Assembly (NCBI RefSeq): GCF_014224355.1
Contig: NZ_VNWP01000001.1
Span: 1 to 64,000 of the forward strand
DNA: 64,000 bases
Reading direction: 5' to 3'
DNA from: Synechococcus sp. BSA11S
GTDB lineage: Bacteria > Cyanobacteriota > Cyanobacteriia > PCC-6307 > Cyanobiaceae
Part shown: positions 1 to 8,358 of the stretch, piece by piece
Numbering within the stretch: position 1 is the stretch's first letter
Layout of the letters: every line of letters begins with the position of its first letter
Program-made: the position numbers and the translations under genes
Notes under the pieces: generated by a model
Databases searched by the model: none
What the model was told of the DNA's origin: nothing
What the model saw: only the letters and a program-made list of their open reading frames with translations

Positions 1-1
1 T

Positions 2-337
2 CCAGAAAACGAACATGACTATGTCTGGGCAGACTCAGCTTATTCAGGTGAATGCTTTGAGGATCTTCTGAGTCTCGGTGGCTTCGAGAGTCTGATCCAC
101 GAAAAAGGAGCTCGCAATCATCCGCTCAGCGACGCAGCCAGGGAACTGAATCGTGTCAAGTCGTCAATCAGAGCTTGCGTGGAGCATGTCTTCGGCTGCA
201 TGACTATTTCCATGGGTGGAAAGCTGACAAGAAAGATTGGGCTAGAAAGGAATGAAGCTTGGTGGGGCCTCAAGAACCTTACCTTCAACTTTCTTCGTTA
301 TCTCCAGCGCTCTTCCCATATAGCAGTTGTTGCATGA
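2..337 (+). mobile_element. IS5-family transposase, C-terminal part (cut by window edge)
   Basis: The open frame enters from the left edge and ends at TGA 335-337, giving about 111 residues. It reads WADSAYSGE near its start, which fits the second catalytic Asp of a DDE transposase, and VEHVFG about 60 residues later, where the catalytic Glu with its preceding Arg sits in IS5-type enzymes. The end (NLTFNFLRYLQ) also fits the family. The N-terminal half lies outside the window, so intactness cannot be judged. No terminal inverted repeat could be identified with confidence downstream. Confidence 0.85.
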
Positions 338-404
338 ATCCGCCGGAGAAGCTCCCATAGTCCGAGCAATCTCGTCAATGGTTGAGAAAAGATTCCCTTG
401 CTTT

Positions 405-427
405 GCCGCCTCTTCGGCGGCTTCTTT
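405..427 (+). terminator. Probable rho-independent terminator
   Basis: GCCGCC (405-410) and GGCGGC (416-421) form a 6-bp GC stem with a 5-base loop, followed by TTCTTT. It lies 70 bases after the transposase stop and before the HNH gene, so it would insulate the two. Confidence 0.55.
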
Positions 428-570
428 GTGTCCGCAAAGCCCCTGTAAATTACTGATTATTCGAGGTAACCTGAAGTCAAAGCTGGTATCGCAAGGCTGG
501 GAGACTCAGTGGAGAAGGTGTTCCTAATGGATCATCTTTGGCAGATCTCGCAGAAGGAGGGCAACTAACA

Positions 571-1629
571 TTGCTGTTTGGCTATCCCATTGCGGCAACG
601 AATGACAATTGGCTTCATGAATGTCTGTGCGAAGTGAATAGGAGCATCCATGATACTGTTGATGCCGGAAGATGCTATCCAGGCTGGCCCGCTATTCTGC
701 CAGTTGCGCATCGAGAAAGGCTGAGTGCAAGGACAGGCTTTCGAGATCGCCTGGCAAATTACGATAGGACTGTTCGCAGGTTCTCGAAAGCCAACAGAGC
801 CCGTATTCTTGAAGCTGTAACAGACCAGAACCGATTATCTGATCTGCTAATCGGAAGATGTAACTGCGCCAGGCTTGCCGAACTGCCAAAGATCGTTCAT
901 AAGCCAGTCAAAGAACTATTTGACTTCGCATTCGATCGGCTAACTGATCTGGGTGTACGTGATTCACACTATATTGGCATCTACGAAACAACCCAGGATC
1001 ACGTCTGTCCCTTTTGTGGGGTCGAATACATGGATGCGCCAGGAGCGCCTCGCGAAGCCTTGGATCACTATCTCGCAAAAAGCATTTATCCTTTCGCTGC
1101 CGCAAATCTAAGAATCCTCGTGCCAATGGGCAATAAGTGCAATTCGAGATATAAGCTGACGACCGATATTATCTGGCGTGATGATGGGACACGTCGTCCG
1201 GCCATTGATCCCTATAGCCATTTTAGGGTCCAAGTTCTGTTGGACGACAGTGAACCCTTCCACGGTGAATCTGAGTATACGCCAAAGTGGGCTATCTGCT
1301 TCGTGCCCGATACGCCAGCCTTGGCGACCTGGGACGAGGTCTTCAAAGTTCGAGAACGCTACTGCCGAGATCATTTAAACCCGTCGTTTCCCAGCTGGCT
1401 CGGCATCTTTGGGAGCTGGGTCCGCTCTGCTCGGCTAGAGATAGACTCTGATGTAGAGATCGTAGATGCTCTGCGGCGTTACGAGGAGTGCTTAGCCGCA
1501 TGTGGAATGCAAGACCGGGCTTTTCTCAAGGCTGCCGTCTTTCGCATGCTTCGACGCCACTGCGAAGCTGGTGATCAACGCCTGCTCAGTCAGATTAAGA
1601 ATTTGGTGGCTCATTCCGGTATTTCTTGA
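571..1629 (+). CDS. HNH endonuclease family protein, stand-alone
   Basis: The protein has about 352 residues. A zinc-finger HNH core is visible: CPFC at about 146-149, DHYLAKS at about 165-171 with the putative catalytic His, and GNKCN at about 188-192. This C-x2-C / DH-x-L-x-K-S-x-YP / CN pattern resembles HNH nucleases found alone in defence islands, including PtuB-like ones, but the N-terminal 140 residues match nothing I recognise. I chose TTG 571 because AAGGAGG lies 10 bases upstream (554-560); an in-frame TTG at 538 would add 11 residues and has no such site. The gene follows an IS remnant and has lower GC than the genes after 14 kb, which suggests acquisition. It would be predicted to cut nucleic acid; its target is unknown. 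Confidence 0.7.
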   Translation: MLFGYPIAATNDNWLHECLCEVNRSIHDTVDAGRCYPGWPAILPVAHRERLSARTGFRDRLANYDRTVRRFSKANRARILEAVTDQNRLSDLLIGRCNCARLAELPKIVHKPVKELFDFAFDRLTDLGVRDSHYIGIYETTQDHVCPFCGVEYMDAPGAPREALDHYLAKSIYPFAAANLRILVPMGNKCNSRYKLTTDIIWRDDGTRRPAIDPYSHFRVQVLLDDSEPFHGESEYTPKWAICFVPDTPALATWDEVFKVRERYCRDHLNPSFPSWLGIFGSWVRSARLEIDSDVEIVDALRRYEECLAACGMQDRAFLKAAVFRMLRRHCEAGDQRLLSQIKNLVAHSGIS

Positions 1630-1772
1630 GCAGTGGCTCCAGGCTCACACTGCCTCGCTTCTAGAACAATCAACTTGCTCATTTTTAGCGTTGTTTGACC
1701 TATCCGCGTGGCGAGCGGAAGCTTCAGCCTTGATGCGCTGGTGGCACATGCCCTTGCAGCCGTGCCACCCCC

Positions 1773-2147
1773 TTGGCCACCCGCGCTGCCTTCTCGTTCA
1801 AAGACTTTCCCGGCGTCCCGGTACGCCACCTTTATCTCTACCACGTCGGCTACCCCACCGGCGCCGCCTGGCGTTTTGCGGAGTCCAAGCGGGAGTCCTC
1901 CGATCCCGCTTCCCTCCTTGTCACTTTCCTGAGATCCCAGCCCAGGGCGGCGCAGATCGAGAACTCCGAGGAGACCGCCGATGCCGAGTACCGCTATCGG
2001 GTGCAGCTGCTCCCCGGCCCCGATCCCCAGCTGCTGGTGCAGGCCTGGCGGCGTCTTCCTGCCAGCAGTTCCTGGCATCCCCGCTGCGGTCCAATGGAGC
2101 TGGCAGTGTTCGTCCGGCGCTTCCTGTCCGGGGGCCTTCCCGATTGA
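1773..2147 (+). CDS. Conserved-looking hypothetical protein, 124 aa
   Basis: TTG start at 1773. The frame has protein-like composition (YRYRVQLL, VQAWRR, CGPMELAVFVRRFL) and ends just before the convergent HNH_2 pseudogene at 2155. It resembles short uncharacterised cyanobacterial proteins, but this is recall rather than a search. No signal peptide or membrane segment is visible and no function can be assigned. Bases 1630-1772 hold nothing recognisable. Confidence 0.5.
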   Translation: MATRAAFSFKDFPGVPVRHLYLYHVGYPTGAAWRFAESKRESSDPASLLVTFLRSQPRAAQIENSEETADAEYRYRVQLLPGPDPQLLVQAWRRLPASSSWHPRCGPMELAVFVRRFLSGGLPD

Positions 2148-2154
2148 CCAACGA

Positions 2155-3095
2155 TCATCGGCGCAGTACCTCCCGATGGGCACTCAGAAACTGCTCCTGC
2201 TCCCGGCTGAACGGTCGGATCAGGTTCGCCCCCTCGATCCCCCAGCAGCGCAATGCCTCCCGGGCCGCCTCGTGCTCACAGATCAGCTGTCCTCTGGAAT
2301 CGAAGCTGATCCAGTTGCGGTCGAACAGTTTGTCCACATGGGGGGAGAGCAGCAGGCCGTTGGCGCCATCGAGCCGCTCACGGTTGTCGCAGTCGCGCCA
2401 GGGCTTGATGTGGCTCGCCACCAGGAACTGCTGCCGCGCCAACCCCGTGACGCGGCAGGCCGGTTCCCGTTCGACCACCCGATGGCGGAACAACCCCTGC
2501 CCCAGCCGCGCCTTGGTGAGCGCATCGCGTTCGGTGCTGCTCGGCACCTCCCGCAACCGCTGCATGTCATCGAGCAGGGCAGCGGTGTAGTCGCCCTCTT
2601 CCGCCAGCACCACCAGGTGCACCCGCACCGCGGGTTCGGCATGGTCTTCGATCAGCTTCAGCAGCAGCAGGCCCAGCGTTTCGCTCAGCCCCGCCAGGTA
2701 CACCCCCTGGTTGCCCCGGCCCGTGCTGGTGCTGATCGGGCTGTGGCGCTCCGGCAGCAGTGGCTGGATCAGCTCGAAATGGGTTTGCGGCACCAGGGCC
2801 TGGCGCAGCGGCTGCCAGTTCACCCGCACCAGCCAGCCCTCCTGGCTCCAGTTGTCGCCCGCGGCGCCAAACTCCGGCGGCTTCTGCGCCGTGACCGCTG
2901 TCGTTTCCACCAGACCGATCTGGCTGATGCGCCCATTGGCGTAGCTGAACACCACATCCCCGCGCTGGCAGGGGTGAGGTTGTCATAGGTCACGTTGCGG
3001 GCGCCGTTGGCATTGGCCTTGGGCGACCAGACGTAGCCGCCGTCGGTCTCCTGACGGTAGGTCTGCTTGTGGTTGACGCACCAGTAGGAGGGCAC
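2155..3095 (-). pseudogene. HNH_2-type endonuclease with N-terminal EVE-like region, frameshifted
   Basis: Two minus-strand frames make one protein. The N-terminal frame starts at ATG 3095 (MPSYWCVNHKQTYRQE) and runs through NLTPASAG. The second frame then continues with VVFSYANGRISQIGL and reaches an HNH_2 domain containing VASHIKPWRDC and DGANGLLLSPHVDKLFD. Restoring one G in the run C4 at 2958-2961 (plus strand) joins them exactly, so this is a single-base deletion or a sequencing error. The intact protein would have about 313 residues. The architecture (EVE-like domain plus HNH) is common in restriction-like nucleases that read modified DNA; that role is an inference. Confidence 0.7.
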
Positions 3096-3146
3096 GGATC
3101 AGGCCTGGCGCTTTCTTTGTTGTAGCTGAGGTTGTGAGGGGTGTCC

Positions 3147-4104
3147 TCAGTAGCTCTGATGCGCCGGAATCACCCCCCGCACCCCACCCCGCGGCTCCTC
3201 GCAATCCTCCTCCCGCCTCGGAATCAGATGCCAGGGCGCATGAAACACCGTCTGCCCCGCTGCCTCGCCTGAGTTCAGCCCCACATTCCAGCCGCTGATC
3301 GTGGGGTCCTGGGCGCTGAGCTGCTCCCGCCGCAGCTTCAGCAGCTCCACCGCGGCGTTCCACTCCGGCTGGTGCAGCGCCAGCCCGTCGGCCACATGGC
3401 GCCGCGGGATCACCAGGCTGTGGCCAGTTCAGCAGCACCCGGCCGCTGCCCTCCAGCGCGCAGAACACACAGCCCGCGTCGCGCAGAGCGTAGCTGGCCT
3501 GCACGCCGCGGAAGTCGGTGGTGTCGGTGTCGCGCTTGCCGGCATTGCAGCGGAAGCAGAGGGCCTGCAAGTTGCTGAGGTCGTCAGAGCCGCCCTGGTT
3601 CCTGGGCACGATGTGGTCCACCTCCAGGGCCCTTTGGTGCTCATGGGCGCCGCAGCACTCGCAGCGGCCCCTGGCGCGGGTGAGCACCCGGTACTTGATC
3701 GAGCCGCTGATCGGCGTGCGGTGGCGGCTGCGGTGGGCGAACACCTCTTCGCCGCGCTGCTCTCGGAAGGCATCGAGGCGCTGGCGGCAGAGCTGCAGCA
3801 GCTGGTCGCGTTCGGCGTCGCTCAGCTCGTCGCCGCCCACCAGGGCGTAGGTGCCCTTCTCGCAGCGGGTGATGCCGTTGCCGGTGAGCACCTTGCCCAC
3901 CATGCGCTTCACGCGTTCGGTGTAGTACTCGATCTGGGTCACGTCTTCCCCCAGGATCCGGCGGGCCACGTCCTGCGCCGGGGCCGGGCTTCGGCGGCCG
4001 AGCAGCTCCATGAGCATCAACGGTTGGTAGACGTGGCTCATGCGCATGCGTTCGGCGATGTAGTCGCGCAGGCGCTGGTAGGTGGCGGAGGGGGGCGGGG
4101 GCAT
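3147..4104 (-). pseudogene. HNH nuclease + HIT-domain fusion, copy 1 (longest, broken)
   Basis: It starts at ATG 4104 (MPPPPSATYQRLRDYIAERM). The first ~180 residues contain an HNH zinc core: CECCGAHEHQ, then LEVDHIVPRNQGG, then LCFRCNAGKRD. A HIT-like region follows (CVFCALEGSGRVLL, then IPRRHVADGLALHQPEWNA and GWNVGLNSGEAAGQ). Relative to copy 2, a net deletion of about 44 bases near 3430 removes the N-terminal HIT strand and shifts the frame, so the HIT part continues in another frame to the stop at 3147. The HIT active-site motif reads HAPWH instead of HxHxH, so even the restored protein would lack a catalytic His. This is the fullest member of the repeat family described in the findings. 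Confidence 0.75.
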
Positions 4105-4110
4105 GGGGGC

Positions 4111-4332
4111 TCACGTGCTGGAGCGCTGCCGCCAGAGTGTTGGGTCGCGGCCGCAATGCAGAACCGCCAGCACAACGATGAAGCGCCGGATCAGTGCACG
4201 GCGGGTGTTTCGATAGCCCTCGGCATAGGCCTCTGGGTTGCTTCGGATGCGGTGGAAGGTCTGACGCACCTCTTGCAAAAAACTCCGCCCCAGGCCCGGC
4301 TCCTGGGCTTCGTACCAACGGGCTGCGATCAG
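4111..4332 (-). pseudogene. ParE/RelE-type toxin, N-terminally and internally deleted
   Basis: The frame shows AARWYEAQEPGLGRSFLQEV and ends with VLAVLHCGRDPTLWRQR, both typical of ParE-type toxins. It lies directly downstream of the antitoxin gene, overlapping its stop. There is no ATG, GTG or TTG at the junction (CTG 4332 is the nearest), and the usual first ~20 residues are absent. Between RRALIRRF and IVVLAVLH about a dozen residues normally present in the family are missing. It is therefore probably inactive. About 73 residues remain against about 95-100 usual. Confidence 0.6.
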
Positions 4333-4538
4333 AGGGACTGCTCCAGAGCGTTCAGCACGGCGTCGGCATCCAGGCCGGGATCCCCGCTTGCCAGGAACTG
4401 CTCCAACCGCTGATCGATCACCTGGCGGTCGGCTTCCGAGAGTTCCGGTCCGATCTGCTCTGCAGCAATGGAATCCCATAGGGTCTGGACCAACTCCAGC
4501 CGCTGTGCCAAGGGCAGCGTCAGCAGGTCATTCACCAC
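4329..4538 (-). CDS. Antitoxin of ParD-like/addiction-module component type
   Basis: The protein is a 69-residue acidic helix-rich polypeptide starting MVNDLLTLPLAQRLELVQ with WDSIAAEQ and LSEADRQVIDQRL. This matches the small addiction-module component family that partners ParE/RelE toxins. It appears intact. The following toxin gene overlaps its stop codon but is damaged, so this may be an orphan antitoxin. It would bind and neutralise a ParE toxin and probably repress its own operon. Confidence 0.65.
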   Translation of the reverse strand: MVNDLLTLPLAQRLELVQTLWDSIAAEQIGPELSEADRQVIDQRLEQFLASGDPGLDADAVLNALEQSL

Positions 4539-4603
4539 GCGCCGTGCCGGCAGGGCCGGTAGCCAGATGATTTCAGGGTAGCGGGGGTTTCAGGCACCTC
4601 CTC

Positions 4604-4706
4604 GCCACCCACCTTGCGCTTCCAGGATCCGCCGGGCCACGTCCTGCGCGGGCGCTGGGGGGGGCAGGTGGGGACTGGGGGGTGACAGGGGTGGCACTTG
4701 CCCATT
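4604..4706 (-). repeat. HNH-HIT repeat remnant, copy 0
   Basis: The plus strand holds GGATCCGCCGGGCCACGTCC, the segment that encodes AQDVARRIL in copy 1, preceded by a trace of the ACCTTGC block and followed by the shared upstream flank GGTGACAGGGGTGGCACTTG. Most of the HNH reading frame is lost. It lies about 90 bases upstream of the DUF433/DUF5615 operon and points away from it. Confidence 0.65.
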
Positions 4707-4793
4707 GAGGAACCATCTCCTTTTGGCAATGGCCTCCCACCCCGTCCACCAGGACACCAACCTCAGCTCCCTTACTATGATTCAGCCTGAAAC

Positions 4794-5438
4794 ATGGTTT
4801 TTGCGATGCCCCCAGCCCTCACCGCCGCCACAGGGGCCGCCCTGCTCGGAACCGATGCCCGTCTGCTGAGTCAGGAATACCGCCGTGTGCTGGCCCCGCC
4901 CGAATCGCATTCCTCCGCAGCACCGCTGCGCCTGGGCTTTCGTGAGCTGCTCTACTTCCAGGTGGTCAGCGCCCTGAGTGCCGAGGGCCTTCAGCTTTCG
5001 CCTGTTCAGAAGCGTCAGGTGTTCCGTGTCCTCACCGAGAAGACTCAGCGGTTGCCTGTGGACTCACCCCCGGGTCAGGTCGCTCTGGGTGAATGGTCCC
5101 GTGGTCACGGTGAACTGCGCAAAACCGGTGCGGTGTCCTTCAGCTTCGATCTCAGCAGCGTGAGCCGGGAGGTCCGGTATCGCTATCGGCTCCTCAGGCG
5201 GCCCCATGCCCTGGTGGAGAGCAATCCAGCCATCTGCTCGGGGCAACCTGTGTTTCGGGGCACCCGAATTCCAGTCGCCGTGGTTGTGGAGCAGCTGCGC
5301 TCCGGCGTGAGCCGCACCGACCTGGAGGCCGACTTTCCCCAGCTCAGCAGGCAGGCCCTCGACTACGCCCAGATCCAGGCCCGCCTGCCGAAGCCTCCAG
5401 GCCGTCCCCGCCAACCTCTCACCCTGCAGCGCGGCTGA
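4794..5438 (+). CDS. DUF433-domain antitoxin with N-terminal extension
   Basis: The protein has 214 residues. The last ~65 are a DUF433 domain: ESNPAICSGQPVFRGTRIPV followed by VVEQLRSGVSRTDLEADFP and LDYAQIQARL. DUF433 proteins are winged/HTH-like antitoxins of PIN-like DUF5615 toxins. The first ~140 residues form an extra region (LGFRELLYFQVVSAL..., SFDLSSVSREVRYRY) found in the long DUF433 subtype and possibly regulatory. ATG 4794 was chosen; ATG 4806 is also possible. The toxin gene starts 11 bases after its stop. Confidence 0.75.
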   Translation: MVFAMPPALTAATGAALLGTDARLLSQEYRRVLAPPESHSSAAPLRLGFRELLYFQVVSALSAEGLQLSPVQKRQVFRVLTEKTQRLPVDSPPGQVALGEWSRGHGELRKTGAVSFSFDLSSVSREVRYRYRLLRRPHALVESNPAICSGQPVFRGTRIPVAVVVEQLRSGVSRTDLEADFPQLSRQALDYAQIQARLPKPPGRPRQPLTLQRG

Positions 5439-5449
5439 AGGCCCATCCC

Positions 5450-5827
5450 TTGAGGCTGTTGATCGACGAAAACCTCAGCCCTCGTCTCGCCCGTTGGGCC
5501 TGTGACATGGGAATTCCAGCAGAGGCTGCCGTGCATGTCGGTCTTGCTGGCGCTGCGGATGAGGATGTCTTCGCCCATGCAATGGCTCGGGATCAGATTG
5601 TGGTCACGGTGAACGTGGGGGATTTCATGCGATTGGCCGCCGCCATGGAAGTTCACCCAGGCGTGATCGCTCTCAGGGAAGCTGGTTTGAATGCGGAAGA
5701 GCAATGGCTCAGGGTCCAGTCAGCCTTGCAGCTGATCAACCAGAGCCGTGACCCTGACATGGTTAATCGGGTGCTTGAAGTTCAATCCGACGTTGTTGTC
5801 CGATGTCATGAGATTCCCGCCAGCTGA
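5450..5827 (+). CDS. DUF5615 PIN-like toxin
   Basis: The protein has 125 residues and starts at TTG 5450, since no ATG is available. RLLIDENLSPRLARWA provides the first acidic cluster, DEDVFAHAMARDQIVVTVNVGDF the second, and HPGVIALREAGL the third strand, as in DUF5615 (Mut7-C/PIN-like ribonuclease fold). The acidic residues needed for metal binding are present. It is paired with the DUF433 antitoxin just upstream. It would act as an RNase-type toxin; activity is inferred from the family. Confidence 0.8.
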   Translation: MRLLIDENLSPRLARWACDMGIPAEAAVHVGLAGAADEDVFAHAMARDQIVVTVNVGDFMRLAAAMEVHPGVIALREAGLNAEEQWLRVQSALQLINQSRDPDMVNRVLEVQSDVVVRCHEIPAS

Positions 5828-5848
5828 TCTCATCAGATCTGCATCGAA

Positions 5849-6620
5849 TGAACCAGCTCCACCACGGCGTTCCACTCCGGCTGGTGCAGCGCCAGCCCGT
5901 CGGCCACATGGCGCCGGGGGATCACCAGACTGTGGCCCGGCGTCACCGGGTAGGCATCGGCGATGCACAGCGCCAGCTCGTTCTCCAGCAGCACCCGGCC
6001 GCTGCCCTCCAGCGCGCAGAACACACAGCCCGCCTCGCGCCTGGCGTAGCTGGCCTGCAGACCGCGGAAGTCGGTGGAGTCGGTGTCGCGCTTGCCGGCA
6101 TTGCAGCGGAAGCAGAGCGCCTGCAGGTTGCTGAGGTCGTCGGAGCCGCCGTGGTTTCTGGGCACGATGTGATCCACCTCCAGGGCTCGCTGGTGTTCAT
6201 GGGCGCCGCAGCACTCGCAGCGGCCCCTGGCGCGGGTGAGCACCCGGTACTTGATCGAGCCGCTGATCGGGGTGCGGTGGTGGCTGCGGTGGGCAAACAC
6301 CCCCTCGCCGCGCTGTTGGCGGAACGCATCGAGGCGCTGGCGGCAGAGCTGCAGCAGCTGGTCGCGCTCGGCGTCGCTCAGCTCGTCGCCGCCCACCAGG
6401 GCATAGGCGCCCCTCTCGCAGTGGGTGATGCCGTTGCCGGTGAGCACCTTGCCCACCATGCGCGTCCCAGGATCCGCCGGGCCACATCCTGCGCCGGGGC
6501 CGGGCTGCGGCGGCCGAGCAGCTCCATGAGCATCAACGGTTAGTAGACGTGGCTCATGCGCATGCGTTCGGCGATGGTGTGCTGCAGGCGCTGGCAGGTG
6601 GCGGAGGGGGGCGGGGGCAT
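5849..6620 (-). pseudogene. HNH-HIT repeat, copy 2 (decayed)
   Basis: It starts at ATG 6620 (MPPPPSATCQRLQHTIAERM) and stops at TAA complementary to 6540-6542, where copy 1 has a Gln codon. Beyond the stop the frame continues with PLMLMELLGRRSPAPAQDVA, then a deletion and frameshift skip the EDVTQIEYYTERVKR segment. The HNH core (CECCG, DHIVPRN, CFRCNAGK) is intact, as is the first HIT part (GRVLLENELALCIADAYPVTPGH), but the HIT C-terminal half with HxHxH is absent after WNAVVEL. The C-terminal end abuts the DUF5615 toxin; the 5' flank leads into the TacAT operon. Confidence 0.75.
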
Positions 6621-6784
6621 GGGGGCATCCTGGCGGGGTGTGACGGGGGGTGGCACTGGTGGAGGGGAAGCCCTGCGGCGATGCCATGCACTCCGCCATG
6701 CCCACAGCCACGCCTTGCGGGACACCCTCGCGTGCGTCGTTTGTACTAACATTTTCCATCACCTCAAGTGGGAGATGGTTCGCC

Positions 6785-7078
6785 ATGGCTGCCATCGGAG
6801 CTTCGCCTCCTGCGCGCTCAGCCCGGCTCGGCCTGCGCGCCACTCCGGAACAGGAAGCCGTGCTGCGTCGTGCCGCCGAGGTGACCCACAAGTCGCTCAC
6901 CGACTTCATCCTCGACAGCGCCTGCCTCGCTGCTGAGCAGACGCTCCTCGATCAGCGCCTGTTCATGGTCTCGGGCTCCCAGGCCCAGGCCCTGATCGAT
7001 CTGCTGGACCGCCCCGAACAGACCAACGAGGGTCTGCGTGATCTGTTCACCAGGCAGGCACCCTGGGACGCCCAGTGA
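6785..7078 (+). CDS. TacA-like (DUF1778) antitoxin
   Basis: The protein has 97 residues and starts at ATG 6785. An RHH-type N-terminus (RLGLRATPEQEAVLRRAAEV) is followed by KSLTDFILDSACLAAEQTL, the DUF1778 signature. The C-terminal tail DQRLFMVSGSQAQALIDLLDRP is the usual toxin-neutralising segment. It overlaps the GNAT toxin gene by GTGA, the common arrangement for TacAT. The RHH part should bind the operon promoter. Confidence 0.85.
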   Translation: MAAIGASPPARSARLGLRATPEQEAVLRRAAEVTHKSLTDFILDSACLAAEQTLLDQRLFMVSGSQAQALIDLLDRPEQTNEGLRDLFTRQAPWDAQ

Positions 7079-7575
7079 CCTGGCGGCCGCCGGAGCCGCT
7101 GGCCGTCCAGCACCGGCTGGAAGGCTTTGACTGCGGCAAGCCCACATTGAATCACTGGCTGATTCACCATGCCCGCCAGGGCCAGACCGGTGGCTCGGCC
7201 CGAACGTTCGTGGTCGCTGAGGAGGAGAACCGCGTTGCCGGCTATTTCAGCCTCACCGTGGGCCAGGTCGACACGGTGGAGGCGCCAGAGCGCATCCGTC
7301 AGGGCATGGGGCGATTTCCGCTGCCCGTGGTCATCCTGGCCAGGCTCGCCGTGTCACGGGAGAACCATGGACGTGGCCTTGGTGTCGGGATGCTTCAGGA
7401 CGCGATCCGTCGGACGCTGGTGATCGCCGAGCAGGCCGGAATTCGAGCGATCCTGACCCACCCCATCGACGAAGACGCGGCGCGCTTCTACACCCGGTTC
7501 GGTTTCAGCGCATCGCCACTATGTCAGCAGCAACTGCTTCTGCTGCTCAAGGACGCGAGGAAGATCCTCCGCTGA
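7075..7575 (+). CDS. GNAT acetyltransferase toxin, TacT-like
   Basis: The protein has 166 residues and starts at GTG 7075 within the antitoxin stop. The fold is visible as PPEPLAVQHRLEGFDCGKPTLNHWL, ARTFVVAEEENRVAGYFSL, then VVILARLAVSRENHGRGLG, whose final part is the acetyl-CoA loop. ILTHPIDEDAARFYTRFGF near the end carries the Tyr used in TacT-type toxins. Such toxins acetylate the amino acid on charged tRNA and stop translation. No damage is visible, so this is probably a working module. Confidence 0.85.
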   Translation: MTWRPPEPLAVQHRLEGFDCGKPTLNHWLIHHARQGQTGGSARTFVVAEEENRVAGYFSLTVGQVDTVEAPERIRQGMGRFPLPVVILARLAVSRENHGRGLGVGMLQDAIRRTLVIAEQAGIRAILTHPIDEDAARFYTRFGFSASPLCQQQLLLLLKDARKILR

Positions 7576-7576
7576 G

Positions 7577-7669
7577 CATCCTCCACCGCCTGGGCCCGCC
7601 AGAACCCCCAGGCGCATCCAGATCGGCGATGGCGATCCGCAGCAGGCCTTCAGGCTCAGAGAGCACCAT
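7577..7669 (-). pseudogene. HEPN toxin start fragment (MNT/HEPN pair)
   Basis: Minus-strand ATG 7669 overlaps the end of the MNT gene, as HEPN genes usually do, and reads MVLSEPEGLLRIAIADLD, matching the start of HEPN proteins of MNT/HEPN pairs. After about 20 residues the similarity stops at the junction with the end of the convergent TacT gene. The Rx4-6H catalytic motif is lost. Confidence 0.4.
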
Positions 7670-8012
7670 CCAGCAACCGCCCCTCCCGCAACGCCCTGCC
7701 GATCACGTGGCTACGCCACTGGCGGCGTTCCTCACACTCCCGCTCGGAGTACAGCAGCAGATCCAGCGACACATCCGCTCGCGCCAGCAGCCCCCAGAGG
7801 TGATTGAGCACCTCGAAGCGGTTGCGCCCTTCCAGCCAGGCATCCGGGGCAGTGATCAGCAGATCGATATCCGAGTCAGGTCCGGCGGTGCCCTTTGCCC
7901 TGGATCCGAACAGGCGTACCTCTGAGCCCGGGATAACGCCATGGATGACCTCAGCCATCGCCTGCAGGCGCGCATCGATCGGCGGCGCAACCGGGGTGCT
8001 CATGCTCACCAT
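7656..8012 (-). CDS. MNT-type nucleotidyltransferase antitoxin
   Basis: The protein has 118 residues from ATG 8012 (ATG 8003 also possible). The nucleotidyltransferase signature RLFGSRAKGTAGPDSDIDLL gives GS-x10-D-x-D, with a later SLDLLLYSE supplying the third acidic residue. MNT antitoxins AMPylate their HEPN toxin on a Tyr. Its HEPN partner remains only as a short fragment downstream, so this antitoxin seems orphaned. It is one of the few TA genes here on the minus strand. Confidence 0.75.
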   Translation of the reverse strand: MVSMSTPVAPPIDARLQAMAEVIHGVIPGSEVRLFGSRAKGTAGPDSDIDLLITAPDAWLEGRNRFEVLNHLWGLLARADVSLDLLLYSERECEERRQWRSHVIGRALREGRLLDGAL

Positions 8013-8125
8013 TCTGGTGGATCTAGCCATTCCCGTTGGCGGCGGAGTGCTGAGGGGGCATGGCTGCATCCTGGTGCCGGCAGGCCAGTACTGGCGCGGA
8101 ACACAGGCAAGCCAGGCCGCCGCTT

Positions 8126-8354
8126 CCGAGGCTTCGCTCGGGTGGCGTTCCGCAAGCTCGCCATCCTCGACGCCACCAGATGCCTCAACGATCTGCAGAT
8201 CCCTCCGGACAATCGCCTGGAGCCGCTCAGGGGGAACCGCCATGGCCAGCAAAGGGCCTGTCTCAGAAAACGGTGCATCAACGACCAGTTCCGGCTCTGC
8301 TTTGTCTGGACGGACGCCGGGCCAGAAGAGGTCGAGATCGTTGACGTCCACTGA
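8126..8354 (+). pseudogene. HigB-type toxin, N-terminally truncated
   Basis: The frame reads RVAFRKLAILDA, LNDLQIPPDNRLEPLRGNR, then CINDQFRLCFVWTDAGPEEV and ends EIVDVH, clearly the C-terminal two thirds of a HigB/RelE toxin. The first ~25 residues are missing; upstream sequence is antisense to the MNT gene. Between GQQ and INDQF there are several extra residues (RACLRKRC) where the family has a short strand, so the fold is probably damaged. It ends 4 bases before higA, the normal gene order. Confidence 0.6.
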
Positions 8355-8358
8355 CGTG

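Noticed and set aside
327-527. 66-residue frame after the transposase
   Set aside because: It overlaps the terminator-like hairpin, has no ribosome-binding site and no recognisable sequence.
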